Assembly: GCF_902832845.1 (NCBI RefSeq)
Contig: NZ_CADFDB010000001.1
Location: forward strand, 1,426,001 to 1,490,000
Origin: Burkholderia metallica
GTDB taxonomy: Bacteria > Pseudomonadota > Gammaproteobacteria > Burkholderiales > Burkholderiaceae
Direction of reading: 5' to 3'
Length of the DNA stretch: 64,000 bases
Under the pieces are notes generated by a model, which ran no database searches, had not been told where the DNA came from, and saw only the letters and a program-made list of their open reading frames with translations. Below, piece by piece: positions 50,875-60,079 of this stretch; positions within the stretch are counted from its first letter, which is position 1, and every line of letters begins with the position of its first letter. The position numbers were made by a program, and so were the translations under genes.

Positions 50875-52125
50875 CTACGCGCCCGGCGCGAACCCCATCT
50901 GCGAACGGCCGAGCGCCGTGAGATCGCCCTCCGCGCCGCGCCCGTCGAATTCGACCTCGAAATGATCGGCAGGGAAATCGGGCGGGCTCTCGCCGCGCAA
51001 GAACGCGGCCCGCTGGCGCCGCAGGTACGCGTCGTTCTTCGCACAACCGGGTGCGGCCGCGATGTACATCACGTTGCTGTCGCCCTTGCCGCGATGCGCA
51101 TCCTCGACCGCATGCACGACGTCGCCGTGCCAGAACACCGCATCGCCCGGCTCCATGTGCGGGATCGGCACCAGCGCGTCGAGCAGCAGCGCGTGCCATT
51201 CGGGCCGGATCGACAGCGCGCGGCCCGGGCGCGCGCCGCACAGGTCGTCGTCGGCGACGTCGTCCTGCAGCGCGCGCAACACGACGTAGGCCATCGCGTT
51301 CGCGACCGGGATCAGTTGCAGCGTGCCGTCGCCGGGCCCCTGCGGCGTCAGCGCGGTCCAGCCCTGGAACGTGCGGAACATCGAGCACACGGCCGGCGAC
51401 GGAATCTCCTCGACGTCGGGACGGAACGCCGCATCGAACGGGTCGTAATCGCGCCAGCGGCCGGCCAGCACGTGACGGTAGACCTGACGAAAATTCGCAC
51501 CGAGCCAGCGCTCGACCGAGCCGCCGTCGACGTGCGGCGACAGTCCGAGCGACGTCGAACCGGGCGGCCGGCGGCGGATCCGGTCCGCATACGCCGGCAC
51601 CTGGTCGGGATCGAAGTGCGTGCGCACGCCGTCCGCATGCCGCCACAGACGGTTCAGGAACACGCGTGCTTGCGTCAGCGCCGGCGACTGGCGCGCGGCC
51701 ACCTGCGGCTTCGACCAGTAGACGCCGTAGATCTGCGGCTTGCCCGACGCGAGGTTGCCGAAATAGCGATCCTCGGCGCGCGCATCGAGCCGCTCGGCGA
51801 AGCGGTTCGCATCCAGGTACGCGCCGATCTCGTCGTTCCAGTCGCGCGCCTGCCGCGCGTCGAACACGCCGCGGATCACGACCGCGCCATGCGTGCGGAT
51901 CGCGGCAATCGCGTGCGGATCGACGGTCCCGCTGGCGATCGCCGCGAACGGCACCACCGGGATCACGTCATGGCCGTGCGCGTGCGCGCGCCGGATCGCG
52001 TCGACCTGCCGCGCGATGTCGCCTTCCAGTTCCCGGAACGTGGCCGCGTAAGCAGGCAGGTCGGCGCGCAGCGCGCTTTTCGCGTCGCGAATCGCGGCGG
52101 GCAGGTCGTCAATCGTCAGTTGCAT
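50875..52125 (-). CDS. DUF1479 family protein (YbiU-like Fe(II)/2-oxoglutarate oxygenase fold)
   Basis: This 416-residue protein matches DUF1479. Examples are IRTHGAVVIRGVFDARQARD, AYLDANRFAERLDARAEDRY and the likely metal motif SLGLSPHVDGGSVERWLGAN (HxD). A distal histidine lies in EPGDAVFWHGDVVHAVEDAH. These residues support an iron and 2-oxoglutarate dependent oxygenase, but the substrate is unknown. It is alone on its strand, 110 bp from the VOC gene. Confidence 0.88.
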   Translation of the reverse strand: MQLTIDDLPAAIRDAKSALRADLPAYAATFRELEGDIARQVDAIRRAHAHGHDVIPVVPFAAIASGTVDPHAIAAIRTHGAVVIRGVFDARQARDWNDEIGAYLDANRFAERLDARAEDRYFGNLASGKPQIYGVYWSKPQVAARQSPALTQARVFLNRLWRHADGVRTHFDPDQVPAYADRIRRRPPGSTSLGLSPHVDGGSVERWLGANFRQVYRHVLAGRWRDYDPFDAAFRPDVEEIPSPAVCSMFRTFQGWTALTPQGPGDGTLQLIPVANAMAYVVLRALQDDVADDDLCGARPGRALSIRPEWHALLLDALVPIPHMEPGDAVFWHGDVVHAVEDAHRGKGDSNVMYIAAAPGCAKNDAYLRRQRAAFLRGESPPDFPADHFEVEFDGRGAEGDLTALGRSQMGFAPGA

Positions 52126-52235
52126 CGTGGTCTCCTCGCGGACAGGTGTCGTGATGTGCCGTCAGCGTACGATCGGCGCCCGCCCGCGAGTACCCCTATC
52201 CGGCCAACTATCGATACAATCCTGACAACCGTGCA

Positions 52236-52625
52236 TCACTCGGCGCGATGGCAGACCACGCACAGCTTGTTGCCGTCCGGATCGCGGAAATAGGCGCCGT
52301 AGTAGTCGCGGTGATAGTCCGGCCGCAGGCCCGGCGGCCCTTCGCAGGTGCCGCCGTGACGCAGCGCGAGCGCGTGGCAGCGATCGACGTGCGCGCGCGT
52401 CGGCGCGGCGAACGCGATCGTATGGCCGTTGCCCGGCTCGGGCGCGCGGCCGTCGAGCGGCCGGCCGAAGAAGAACAGCGGCCGGTCGGCGTCGGCCGGC
52501 ATCCAGCCCGACCAGCCGTCCGGTTCGCGGAATTTCAGACGCAGCCCGAGTTCCGCGAACAGCGGCGCGTAGAAATCGTAGGCGCGCGCGGTGTCGGTCA
52601 CACCCACGCAAACATGTGAAAACAT
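52236..52625 (-). CDS. VOC family protein (glyoxalase-like)
   Basis: This 129-residue single-fold VOC protein begins MFSHVCVGVTDTARAYDFY and contains HTIAFAAPTRAHVDRCHAL and the C-terminal metal-site region YYGAYFRDPDGNKLCVVCH. Metal ligands are probably His4 and a late Glu or His, but this is inferred. GGAG precedes the ATG at 52625. It is divergent from an AraC regulator with a 72-bp gap, which suggests control by it. Confidence 0.9.
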   Translation of the reverse strand: MFSHVCVGVTDTARAYDFYAPLFAELGLRLKFREPDGWSGWMPADADRPLFFFGRPLDGRAPEPGNGHTIAFAAPTRAHVDRCHALALRHGGTCEGPPGLRPDYHRDYYGAYFRDPDGNKLCVVCHRAE

Positions 52626-52697
52626 GGCATCGCTCCGTCGTGACGATCGCTCACGATCATGCCACGGCGCGATGCCGGCCCTCGCCCGGAGGCCGCG

Positions 52698-53675
52698 ATG
52701 AAACCGCAGTACGAGCACGTGACGTTCGCCCCAGGCAGTTCGATCCGCGTGTACCACCGCCAGCTCGCGCGCATCCCGTTCGAATGGCATCGCCATCCCG
52801 AATACGAACTGACGCTGACACTCAACAGCCGCGGCCGCCGCTTCATCGGCGATCACGTCGCGCATTACGCGGACGACGATCTGGTGCTCGTGCCGCCCAA
52901 CCTGCCGCATACCTGGGCGTCGAACGCCCGCATCGATCCCGATGCGCCCGAAGTCGCGCTCGTCATCTGGTTCGACGGCGACTGGGTGCGCCGGCTGGCC
53001 GACTGTTGCCCAGAATACGCGCCGCTGCGCTCGCTGCTGCGGCGTGCCGCGCCGGGCCTGCGCTTCGACGCGGATGCGGCCCGCGCGATGCGGGCGCGGC
53101 TGCCGCAGTTGCTCGATCCGTCGCCGCGCACCCGGCTCGCGGCCGCGCTCGACACGCTCGCCGATCTCGCGGAAGCCGGCGGCGAACCGCTCGCCACCGC
53201 GCACGCTTACGACCGCGCCGACGGCGCGGCACCGCCCGCCGACACGGCCGCGCCCGAAGCCGAGCGCCTCGACCGCGTGCTCGACGCGATCGACCGGCAC
53301 TTCCACGAACCGCTGCGCGTCGACGCGCTCGCCGCCGCCGCGCACATGTCCGAACGCACGCTGCAGCGCCTGTTCGTCCGGCATCTCGGTGAAAGCGTCG
53401 GACGCTACGTGCAGCGGCTGCGGCTCGCACATGCGTGCCGCCATCTCGTCGGCACCGACTGGCCGATCGCGACCGTGGCCGCGCGCTGCGGCATTCCGAA
53501 TGCCGCGAACTTCAACCGCCAGTTCCTCGCCGCCCGCGGGATGACGCCGGGCGCCTACCGGCAGTGCTTCGCGCAGCACGGGCGCGCGCCCGACGACGAC
53601 ACGCCCGCACTCGACACACGCCCGCCGTCGCTGGAGCGCGGCGCCGTGACGGACGAGCCGCGGCCGCACAAATGA
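52698..53675 (+). CDS. AraC family transcriptional regulator
   Basis: This 325-residue regulator has an N-terminal cupin sensor domain (about 1-100: FAPGSSIRVYHRQLARIPFE, WHRHPEYELTLTLNSRGRRF) and a C-terminal double HTH (about 195-300: DALAAAAHMSERTLQRLFVRH, AARCGIPNAANFNRQFLAAR, GMTPGAYRQ). The start at 52698 is chosen for GGAGG at 52688-52692. An ATG 13 codons earlier is less likely. The effector is unknown. Confidence 0.92.
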   Translation: MKPQYEHVTFAPGSSIRVYHRQLARIPFEWHRHPEYELTLTLNSRGRRFIGDHVAHYADDDLVLVPPNLPHTWASNARIDPDAPEVALVIWFDGDWVRRLADCCPEYAPLRSLLRRAAPGLRFDADAARAMRARLPQLLDPSPRTRLAAALDTLADLAEAGGEPLATAHAYDRADGAAPPADTAAPEAERLDRVLDAIDRHFHEPLRVDALAAAAHMSERTLQRLFVRHLGESVGRYVQRLRLAHACRHLVGTDWPIATVAARCGIPNAANFNRQFLAARGMTPGAYRQCFAQHGRAPDDDTPALDTRPPSLERGAVTDEPRPHK

Positions 53676-53706
53676 AAACACCCCGACGGGGTGACCCGTC
53701 GGGGTG
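53675..53706. terminator. Bidirectional terminator araC-type gene / gltA
   Basis: CACCCCGACGG (53679-53689) pairs with CCGTCGGGGTG (53696-53706). TTTT follows on the minus strand. It lies between the converging regulator and gltA genes. Confidence 0.75.
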
Positions 53707-53766
53707 TCGTGACGTTGCGTTTCGCCAGACGCGAGCGGCCTGCCGGCCGTTCGCGCCGCGCACGAC

Positions 53767-55068
53767 TTAACGTGCGTCGAGCGGCTTCGCTTCGCGCGGC
53801 GTATCGCCGATGAACAGCTGGCGCGGACGGCCGATCTTCTGCTCCGGATCGCCGATCATTTCGTTCCACTGGGCGATCCAGCCGACCGTACGTGCCATCG
53901 CGAAGATACACGTGAACATCGACGTCGGGATGCCCAGCGCGCGCTGGACGATGCCCGAGTAGAAGTCGACGTTCGGGTACAGCTTGCGCGACACGAAGTA
54001 TTCGTCTTCCAGCGCGATCTTCTCGAGCTGCATCGCGAGCTTGAACAGCGGGTCGTCGTGCAGGCCCAGTTCGTTCAGCACTTCGTAGCACGTTTCGCGC
54101 ATCAGCTTCGCACGCGGGTCGTAGTTCTTGTACACGCGGTGGCCGAAGCCCATCAGCTTCACGCCCGAATTCTTGTCCTTCACCTGCTTGATGAATTCGG
54201 GGATGTTGTCCGGCGAACCGATCTGCTCGAGCATGTTCAGCGCGGCTTCGTTCGCACCACCGTGCGCCGGGCCCCACAGACAGGCGATACCGGCCGCGAT
54301 ACATGCGAACGGGTTCGCGCCCGACGAACCGGCCAGGCGGACCGTCGACGTCGATGCGTTCTGCTCGTGGTCGGCGTGCAGGATCAGGATGCGGTCGAGT
54401 GCGCGGACGAGCACGTCGTTGACCTTGTACTCTTCGCACGGGTTCGAGAACATCATGTGCATGAAGTTCGCGCTGTACGACAGCGAGTTCTTCGGATACA
54501 CGAACGGCTGACCGATGCTGTACTTGTACGCCATCGCGACGAGCGTCGGCAGCTTCGCGATCATGCGGATCGCCGACACTTCGCGGTGACGCGGATCGTT
54601 GATGTCGAGCGAGTCGTGATAGAACGCCGACAGCGCGCCGACTGCGGCGACCAGGATCGCCATCGGGTGCGCGTCGCGACGGAAGCCACGGAAGAAGAAG
54701 TGCATCTGCTCGTGCACCATCGTGTGCTTCGTGACGGTGTCGACGAATTCCTTCTTCTGCGCTGCGTTCGGCAGTTCACCCTTCAGCAGCAGGTAGCAGC
54801 TTTCGAGGAAGTCCGCGTTTTGCGCGAGGTTGTCGATCGGGTAGCCGCGGTACAGCAGCTCGCCCTTGTCGCCGTCGATGTACGTGATCGCCGAATTGCA
54901 AGCTGCCGTCGACATGAAGCCCGGGTCGTACGTGAACTTGCCGGTCTGGCCGTACAGCTTGCGGATGTCGATCACGTCCGGGCCCATCGTGCCCTTGTAG
55001 ATCGGCAGTTCGACGCTCGGCGAGTTGTCGCTGAACGATAGCGTGGCTTTAACATCAGACGGAGTCAT
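53767..55068 (-). CDS. gltA: Citrate synthase (type II)
   Basis: This 433-residue hexameric-type citrate synthase condenses acetyl-CoA and oxaloacetate. The catalytic region is complete: [54 protein letters not shown] and [20 protein letters not shown]. The E. coli enzyme is 427. It lies after sdhE, with a 79-bp gap that contains a 13-bp tandem repeat. Confidence 0.97.
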   Translation of the reverse strand: MTPSDVKATLSFSDNSPSVELPIYKGTMGPDVIDIRKLYGQTGKFTYDPGFMSTAACNSAITYIDGDKGELLYRGYPIDNLAQNADFLESCYLLLKGELPNAAQKKEFVDTVTKHTMVHEQMHFFFRGFRRDAHPMAILVAAVGALSAFYHDSLDINDPRHREVSAIRMIAKLPTLVAMAYKYSIGQPFVYPKNSLSYSANFMHMMFSNPCEEYKVNDVLVRALDRILILHADHEQNASTSTVRLAGSSGANPFACIAAGIACLWGPAHGGANEAALNMLEQIGSPDNIPEFIKQVKDKNSGVKLMGFGHRVYKNYDPRAKLMRETCYEVLNELGLHDDPLFKLAMQLEKIALEDEYFVSRKLYPNVDFYSGIVQRALGIPTSMFTCIFAMARTVGWIAQWNEMIGDPEQKIGRPRQLFIGDTPREAKPLDAR

Positions 55069-55120
55069 GGCACATCCTCAATCGAAATAAAGAAACGGGA
55101 TTCGATAACGGGCACAGCGC

Positions 55121-55153
55121 GTTACACCTTGGCGTTACACCTTGGCGTTACAC
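55121..55153. repeat. 13-bp tandem repeat (2.5 copies) at the sdhE end / gltA leader
   Basis: The unit GTTACACCTTGGC occurs at 55121-55133 and 55134-55146, with a partial copy GTTACAC at 55147-55153. On the minus strand each unit holds GTGTAAC, and the copy nearest sdhE supplies its stop codon. Confidence 0.8.
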
Positions 55154-55420
55154 GTTGCGCAGCATCTCCAACAGCCGGTGAATGTCCGGGCTGTCTAGGT
55201 CGCCTTCTGGTTCCTTGCGCGCGAGGAGCAAGTCCATCAGGTCGTTGTCGCTCAGATCGAGCAGGCGCGACAACGCGCCTACGTCTGCATCGGTGAGGTC
55301 ATGCTCGTATCTGCCGAAGAAACGCTCGAAGACGATGTCGTTTTCCAGCAGACCCCGCCGCGCGCGCCAGCGAAGGCGCGCACGGCGGTGCGGGTCGGAT
55401 TGATGCGAATCGTCGCTCAT
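55148..55420 (-). CDS. sdhE: Succinate dehydrogenase assembly factor SdhE (FAD assembly factor 2)
   Basis: This 90-residue SdhE/SdhAF2-family protein helps covalent attachment of FAD to SdhA. The family RGxxE motif is in RWRARRGLLENDIVFERFF. LLDLSDNDLMDLLLARKEPE is also typical. It lies between sdhB and gltA. The C terminus lies in a tandem repeat. Confidence 0.93.
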   Translation of the reverse strand: MSDDSHQSDPHRRARLRWRARRGLLENDIVFERFFGRYEHDLTDADVGALSRLLDLSDNDLMDLLLARKEPEGDLDSPDIHRLLEMLRNV

Positions 55421-55435
55421 CTCGCAGACTCCCGC

Positions 55436-55499
55436 AGGGCCGCCCCAAGGGTGTCGACACCCCCTCGGGGGGCAGCGAACGCAGTGAGCTTGGGGGTCG
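55436..55499. repeat. GC-rich palindromic element between sdhE and sdhB
   Basis: The stretch AGGGCCGCCCCAAGGGTGTC continues into ACACCCCCTCGGGGGGCAGC and ends with GAGCTTGGGGGTCG. It contains nested inverted repeats (GGGTGTC-GACACCC, CCCCCTC-GGGGGG). I recall similar CCCCCAAGCT...TGCCCCCC elements scattered in betaproteobacterial genomes, but did not verify it. It fills most of the 84-bp gap. Confidence 0.5.
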
Positions 55500-55504
55500 T
55501 CATA

Positions 55505-56206
55505 TCAAACCGCGCGGCGAACCATCAGTTCCTTGATCTTGCCGATCGCCTTCGTCGGGTTCAGGCCCTTCGGGCAAACGTCGACGCAGTTCATGATCGT
55601 GTGGCAACGGAACAGACGGTACGGGTCTTCCAGGTTGTCGAGACGCTCGCCGGTAGCGGTGTCGCGGCTGTCCGCGATGAAGCGGTAAGCCTGCAGCAGA
55701 CCGGCCGGGCCGACGAACTTGTCCGGGTTCCACCAGAAGCTCGGGCACGACGTCGAGCAGCTCGCGCACAGAATGCACTCGTACACGCCGTCGAGTTCGT
55801 CGCGTTCTTCCGGCGACTGGAGGCGTTCCTTCTCCGGCGGCGGCGCGTCGTTGATCAGATACGGCTTGATCGAGTGATACTGGTTGAAGAAGTGCGTCAT
55901 GTCGACGATCAGGTCGCGCACGACGGGCAGGCCCGGCAGCGGACGCAGCACGATCTTCTGCGGCAGGTCGTTCAGGTTCGTCAGGCACGCGAGACCGTTC
56001 TTGCCGTTGATGTTCATCGCGTCCGAACCGCACACGCCTTCACGGCACGAGCGGCGGAACGACAGCGTCTCGTCCAGTGCCTTCAGCTTGACCAGTGCGT
56101 CGAGCAGCATGCGCTCATGCTGGATCTCGAGCTCGTACGTCTGCATGCGCGGCGCCGCGTCCTTGTCCGGATCGTAGCGGTAGACTTCAAAAATGCGTTT
56201 TGCCAT
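55505..56206 (-). CDS. sdhB: Succinate dehydrogenase iron-sulfur subunit
   Basis: This 233-residue subunit of complex II has three Fe-S clusters. The 2Fe-2S site is [20 protein letters not shown], and the 4Fe-4S/3Fe-4S sites are in [16 protein letters not shown] and [20 protein letters not shown]. It passes electrons from SdhA FAD to quinone. Length is normal. Confidence 0.97.
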   Translation of the reverse strand: MAKRIFEVYRYDPDKDAAPRMQTYELEIQHERMLLDALVKLKALDETLSFRRSCREGVCGSDAMNINGKNGLACLTNLNDLPQKIVLRPLPGLPVVRDLIVDMTHFFNQYHSIKPYLINDAPPPEKERLQSPEERDELDGVYECILCASCSTSCPSFWWNPDKFVGPAGLLQAYRFIADSRDTATGERLDNLEDPYRLFRCHTIMNCVDVCPKGLNPTKAIGKIKELMVRRAV

Positions 56207-56227
56207 TTCGGATTCCTTTGACTCGGC

Positions 56228-58003
56228 TTAGAACGTGCGCGGCTTCGGCGGCACGGATTCGACCGTCAGCGGCTTCATTTGAACCGGCTTGTAGTCGAGG
56301 CGATCGCCTTCGCTGTACCACAGCGTGTGGCGCAGCCAGTTGTCGTCGTCGCGGTGTTCGTAGTCGCTGTGCGCGTGCGCGCCGCGGCTTTCCTTGCGTG
56401 CTTCCGCCGACACCATCGTGGCGCGGGCCACTTCGATCAGGTTCTCCAGCTCGAGCGCTTCGACGCGCGCGGTGTTGAACACCTTCGACTTGTCCTTCAG
56501 GTGGATGTTGTCCACGCGTGCCGCCAGGCCGGCCATCTGCTCGACGCCTTCCTTCAGCAGCGCCGACGTACGGAACACGCCCGCGTGCTTCTGCATCGTC
56601 GCGCGGATGTCGTTCGCGACGTCCTGCGTGTATTCGCCCGAGCTCGACTTGTCGAGCTTGTTCAGGCGCGCCAGCGAGAATTCGCCTGCGTCGGCCGGCA
56701 GCGGCTTGTGTTCCTTCTGGTTCTTCACGTGCTCGACGATGTGGTTGCCGGCCGCACGGCCGAACACCACGAGGTCCAGCAGCGAGTTCGTGCCGAGGCG
56801 GTTCGCGCCGTGCACGGACACGCACGAGCATTCGCCCACTGCGTAGAAGCCGTTGACCGGATCCTTGTGGCCGCGCGACGTGCCGACGACCTGACCGTGG
56901 ATGTTGGTCGGGATGCCGCCCATCTGGTAGTGGATCGTCGGGACGACCGGGATCGGTTCCTTGATCGCGTCGACGTTCGCGAACTTCAGCGCGATTTCGC
57001 GGATCGACGGCAGACGCTTCATGATCGTCTCGGCGCCGATGTGCGACAGGTCGAGCAGCACGTGATCCTTGTTCGGACCGACGCCGCGACCTTCCTTGAT
57101 TTCCTGGTCCATCGAACGCGAAACGAAGTCACGCGGCGCCAGGTCCTTCAGCGTCGGCGCGTAGCGCTCCATGAAACGCTCGCCGTTCGCGTTGCGCAGG
57201 ATACCGCCTTCGCCGCGCACGCCTTCGGTGATCAGCACGCCCGCGCCGGCCACGCCGGTCGGGTGGAACTGCCAGAACTCCATGTCCTGCAGCGCGATGC
57301 CCGAACGCGCGGCCATGCCGAGGCCGTCGCCGGTGTTGATGAACGCGTTGGTCGATGCCGCGAAGATCCGGCCCGCGCCGCCCGTCGCGAACAGCGTGGT
57401 CTTGCCTTCCATGATGTAGACGTCGCCCGTCTCCATCTCGAGGGCCGTCACGCCGAGCACGTCGCCTTCCGCGTCGCGGATCAGGTCGAGCGCCATCCAT
57501 TCGACGAAGAACTGCGTCTTCGCTTCGACGTTCTGCTGGTACAGCGTGTGCAGCAGCGCGTGACCGGTACGGTCGGCGGCCGCGCAAGCGCGCTGGACCG
57601 GCTTCTCGCCGTAGTTCGCGGTGTGGCCGCCGAACGGACGCTGGTAGATCGTGCCGTCCGCGTTGCGGTCGAACGGCATGCCGAAGTGCTCGAGTTCGTA
57701 CACGACGTTCGGCGCTTCACGGCACATGAACTCGATCGCGTCCTGGTCGCCGAGCCAGTCGGAGCCCTTGATCGTGTCGTAGAAGTGGAAGTGCCAGTTG
57801 TCTTCGCTCATGTTGCCGAGCGACGCACCGATACCGCCCTGCGCGGCCACCGTGTGCGAGCGGGTCGGGAACACCTTCGACAGCACGCCGACCGACAGGC
57901 CCGCGCGCGACAGTTGCAGCGCCGCGCGCAAGCCGGAGCCGCCTGCGCCGACGATCACCACATCGAACTTGCGGCGCGGGAGGTTAGTTTTGATTGCAGC
58001 CAT
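56228..58003 (-). CDS. sdhA: Succinate dehydrogenase flavoprotein subunit
   Basis: This 591-residue catalytic subunit has an FAD site, [21 protein letters not shown], and the covalent FAD histidine is His50 in [32 protein letters not shown] and [18 protein letters not shown] are active-site blocks, and [20 protein letters not shown]-type text follows. It is complete and 3 bp after sdhD. Confidence 0.98.
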   Translation of the reverse strand: MAAIKTNLPRRKFDVVIVGAGGSGLRAALQLSRAGLSVGVLSKVFPTRSHTVAAQGGIGASLGNMSEDNWHFHFYDTIKGSDWLGDQDAIEFMCREAPNVVYELEHFGMPFDRNADGTIYQRPFGGHTANYGEKPVQRACAAADRTGHALLHTLYQQNVEAKTQFFVEWMALDLIRDAEGDVLGVTALEMETGDVYIMEGKTTLFATGGAGRIFAASTNAFINTGDGLGMAARSGIALQDMEFWQFHPTGVAGAGVLITEGVRGEGGILRNANGERFMERYAPTLKDLAPRDFVSRSMDQEIKEGRGVGPNKDHVLLDLSHIGAETIMKRLPSIREIALKFANVDAIKEPIPVVPTIHYQMGGIPTNIHGQVVGTSRGHKDPVNGFYAVGECSCVSVHGANRLGTNSLLDLVVFGRAAGNHIVEHVKNQKEHKPLPADAGEFSLARLNKLDKSSSGEYTQDVANDIRATMQKHAGVFRTSALLKEGVEQMAGLAARVDNIHLKDKSKVFNTARVEALELENLIEVARATMVSAEARKESRGAHAHSDYEHRDDDNWLRHTLWYSEGDRLDYKPVQMKPLTVESVPPKPRTF

Positions 58004-58006
58004 TCT

Positions 58007-58375
58007 TTACACTCTCCAGAGAATCTGCGCGGCATAGCCCGCACATGCGAGCAGCCAGACGATGGTCAGCGATTGCAGCAGCAGGCGCACACCGACGGGC
58101 TTCACGTAGTCCATCCAGATGTCGCGCACGCCGACCCATGCGTGGTAGAAGAGGGAAAGCAGCATCACGAAGGTCGCGAGCTTCATCCATTGCGCGGCGA
58201 AGATCGAGGCCCAGCCTTCGTACGAGAAGTCGTGTGCGCCGAAGAACAGGACGAGCAGAATGACCGTGTAGACCGCCATGATCGTGGCGGTGATGCGCTG
58301 CGCAAGCCAGTCGCGCAGGCCGTAGTGTGCGCCGACGACGAGGCGCTTCGAGCCGATTCGGTTGTTGGCTGCCAT
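58007..58375 (-). CDS. sdhD: Succinate dehydrogenase membrane anchor subunit
   Basis: This 122-residue anchor has three helices. KRLVVGAHYGLRDWLAQRIT is the cytosolic start. A histidine in SLFYHAWVGVRDIWMDYVKP is the likely heme b or quinone-site residue. It lies 4 bp after sdhC. Confidence 0.94.
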   Translation of the reverse strand: MAANNRIGSKRLVVGAHYGLRDWLAQRITATIMAVYTVILLVLFFGAHDFSYEGWASIFAAQWMKLATFVMLLSLFYHAWVGVRDIWMDYVKPVGVRLLLQSLTIVWLLACAGYAAQILWRV

Positions 58376-58379
58376 TTTC

Positions 58380-58796
58380 TTAGAATGCTCCGAACAGTTT
58401 GAGTGCCATGGCGATCGTCAGCGCGATCGAGACGACGAAGACGACGACGGCCGTCCGCTTGCCGCCTTCCTTCGTGACGGCGTCGTGGTTGACGTCCATC
58501 AGCAGGTGGCGAATGCCGGCGCAGAAATGGTGGAAGAAGGCCCACGACAGTGCGAGGACGATCAGCTTGACGATGATGTTGGAGAGGAAAGCCTTGAAGA
58601 CTTCGAAGCTGAGCTCGGACGTGAGGCTCTGGTCGAAGAGGAACAGCAGGAACGGCAGGAACAAGAACAGCAGCGCGCCGCTGACTCGATGGAGGATCGA
58701 CAATATCGCTGCCAGCGGCATGCGATATTTCATCGTGATATCGCCGAATCCGATGTTCCGGTATTCCGGCCTCGGCTTTCTTACTGCATCAGTCAT
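58380..58796 (-). CDS. sdhC: Succinate dehydrogenase cytochrome b556 subunit
   Basis: This 138-residue subunit has three helices. PEYRNIGFGDITMKYRMPLA is the start, followed by SILHRVSGALLFLFLPFLLF with the SxxHRxSG quinone-site motif, and FFHHFCAGIRHLLMDVNHDA with the heme histidine. It is the first gene of sdhCDAB-sdhE. AT-rich minus-strand boxes TATAAA and TAAAAT near 58830-58860 may be its promoter. Confidence 0.95.
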   Translation of the reverse strand: MTDAVRKPRPEYRNIGFGDITMKYRMPLAAILSILHRVSGALLFLFLPFLLFLFDQSLTSELSFEVFKAFLSNIIVKLIVLALSWAFFHHFCAGIRHLLMDVNHDAVTKEGGKRTAVVVFVVSIALTIAMALKLFGAF

Positions 58797-58966
58797 GCTA
58801 GACCCCTACTATGTTGTCACACTAATCCGCGATTTTAGCGCCTTTTTATATCGCGCTGCAGCGAAAGTCTGCTCTGGATAATTGCGCGAACAAGAACAAA
58901 GGCGGCCCGAAACGTGCTTCGCGAGCGTGGGATTCGCGAACGCACTCGGCTTGAGCCGATACACCG

Positions 58967-59782
58967 TCAACTCAAGTCATTCTGATAGTAGTACCCGGTC
59001 GTGACATACCAGCCGCGACGCACTTCCACCGGCCGGTCTCCGTATGTATAGGACACGCGCTCGACCGACAGCAGCGGGAACCCCGCCGGCACGTGCAGCA
59101 GGTCGGCCACCGCCGGCTCCGCCGCCACCGCGCGGATCTTCTCCGTCGCACGGATCATCCGCGTGCCGAACTCGGTCTCGAACATCGCGTAGAGCGGCCC
59201 CTTGTACTCGCTCAGCCGCTCGAACGTGAGCCCGCGGAACATCGCGCCCGGCAGCCAGATCTCGTCGAGCACCGTCGCTTCGTTCTCGAACTCCAGCAGG
59301 CGGCGCACCTGCACGACGGGATCGGCCGGCTTCAGGTCGAGCTGCCGCGCGATCTCGGCCGGCGCGCGCAGGCGGCGGCACTCGAGCAGGCGGCTGACGT
59401 GCGGATGTTCGGCGCCGTCGTCGGCCAGCAGGCGCAGGAAACGGAACTGCGCGCGATCTTCATTGTGCGTCGCAACAAAAGTACCCTTGCCCTGCCGCCG
59501 GACCACGAGGTTTTCGGCGGCCAGCTCGTCGATCGCCTTGCGCACGGTGCCCTGGCTGACCTTGTAGCGGGCCGCGAGCTCCACCTCGCTCGGGATGATC
59601 TCGCCCGGCTTCCATTCGCCGGATTCGAGACTTTGCGTGATCAATGACTTAATCTGCTGGTATAACGGGCTGAACGTCGGCGACGGCGCCGCCGCAGGCG
59701 AAGGTGCGGGATCGCTCGCGCCCGGCTGCCCTGGGCCGCCTGCGCCGGTCTGATTCGCGGTATTCGCCTGGTTCGATGTCAT
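58967..59782 (-). CDS. GntR family transcriptional regulator (HutC/FarR-type)
   Basis: This 271-residue regulator has a Pro/Ala/Gly-rich start of about 38 residues, then a winged HTH (PLYQQIKSLITQSLESGEWK, SEVELAARYKVSQGTVRKAI, RRQGKGTFVATH). A C-terminal UTRA ligand domain follows (VLDEIWLPGAMFRGLTFERL, PLLSVERVSYTYGDRPVEVR). It lies between sdh and mdh and probably regulates TCA-cycle genes in response to an organic acid. The start is uncertain (59782 or 59791). A perfect palindrome stands 58 bp upstream. Confidence 0.92.
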   Translation of the reverse strand: MTSNQANTANQTGAGGPGQPGASDPAPSPAAAPSPTFSPLYQQIKSLITQSLESGEWKPGEIIPSEVELAARYKVSQGTVRKAIDELAAENLVVRRQGKGTFVATHNEDRAQFRFLRLLADDGAEHPHVSRLLECRRLRAPAEIARQLDLKPADPVVQVRRLLEFENEATVLDEIWLPGAMFRGLTFERLSEYKGPLYAMFETEFGTRMIRATEKIRAVAAEPAVADLLHVPAGFPLLSVERVSYTYGDRPVEVRRGWYVTTGYYYQNDLS

Positions 59783-59839
59783 GGCGCGCATTTCATCACA
59801 AACCGCACTTTTTCGTCCACTCAATTTCCGCAAAACATC

Positions 59840-59855
59840 TGTCTTATATAAGACA
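59840..59855. promoter_or_regulatory. Perfect 16-bp palindrome, candidate GntR operator
   Basis: TGTCTTATATAAGACA is identical to its own reverse complement. It lies in the divergent gntR/mdh region, 11 bp upstream of the candidate mdh -35 and 58 bp from the regulator start. Its GT...AC ends fit HutC-subfamily operators. Confidence 0.6.
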
Positions 59856-59866
59856 TATGATACCGT

Positions 59867-59895
59867 TTGACTTTGCGCGTGACGGCTCCTACACT
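59867..59895 (+). promoter_or_regulatory. Candidate mdh promoter
   Basis: TTGACT (59867-59872), 17 bp, then TACACT (59890-59895). Five and four of six consensus bases match. The mdh start is 185 bp downstream. Confidence 0.45.
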
Positions 59896-60079
59896 CCCGG
59901 TCGAGCAAGGGTTCGCGGGTGCCACAGCGCGTCCCCGGCTACGTGCCACGGCCGTCTCCAGGTTCACCGCGTCTGCCATCGCGAGTCCTCCGCCCTGCTT
60001 CAATGCAACGTTACGCACAACGCGCATAGAATGGCGTTTTCGCTAGCGTCCAACGCTTCACCCGTCCTGGAGATTTTCA

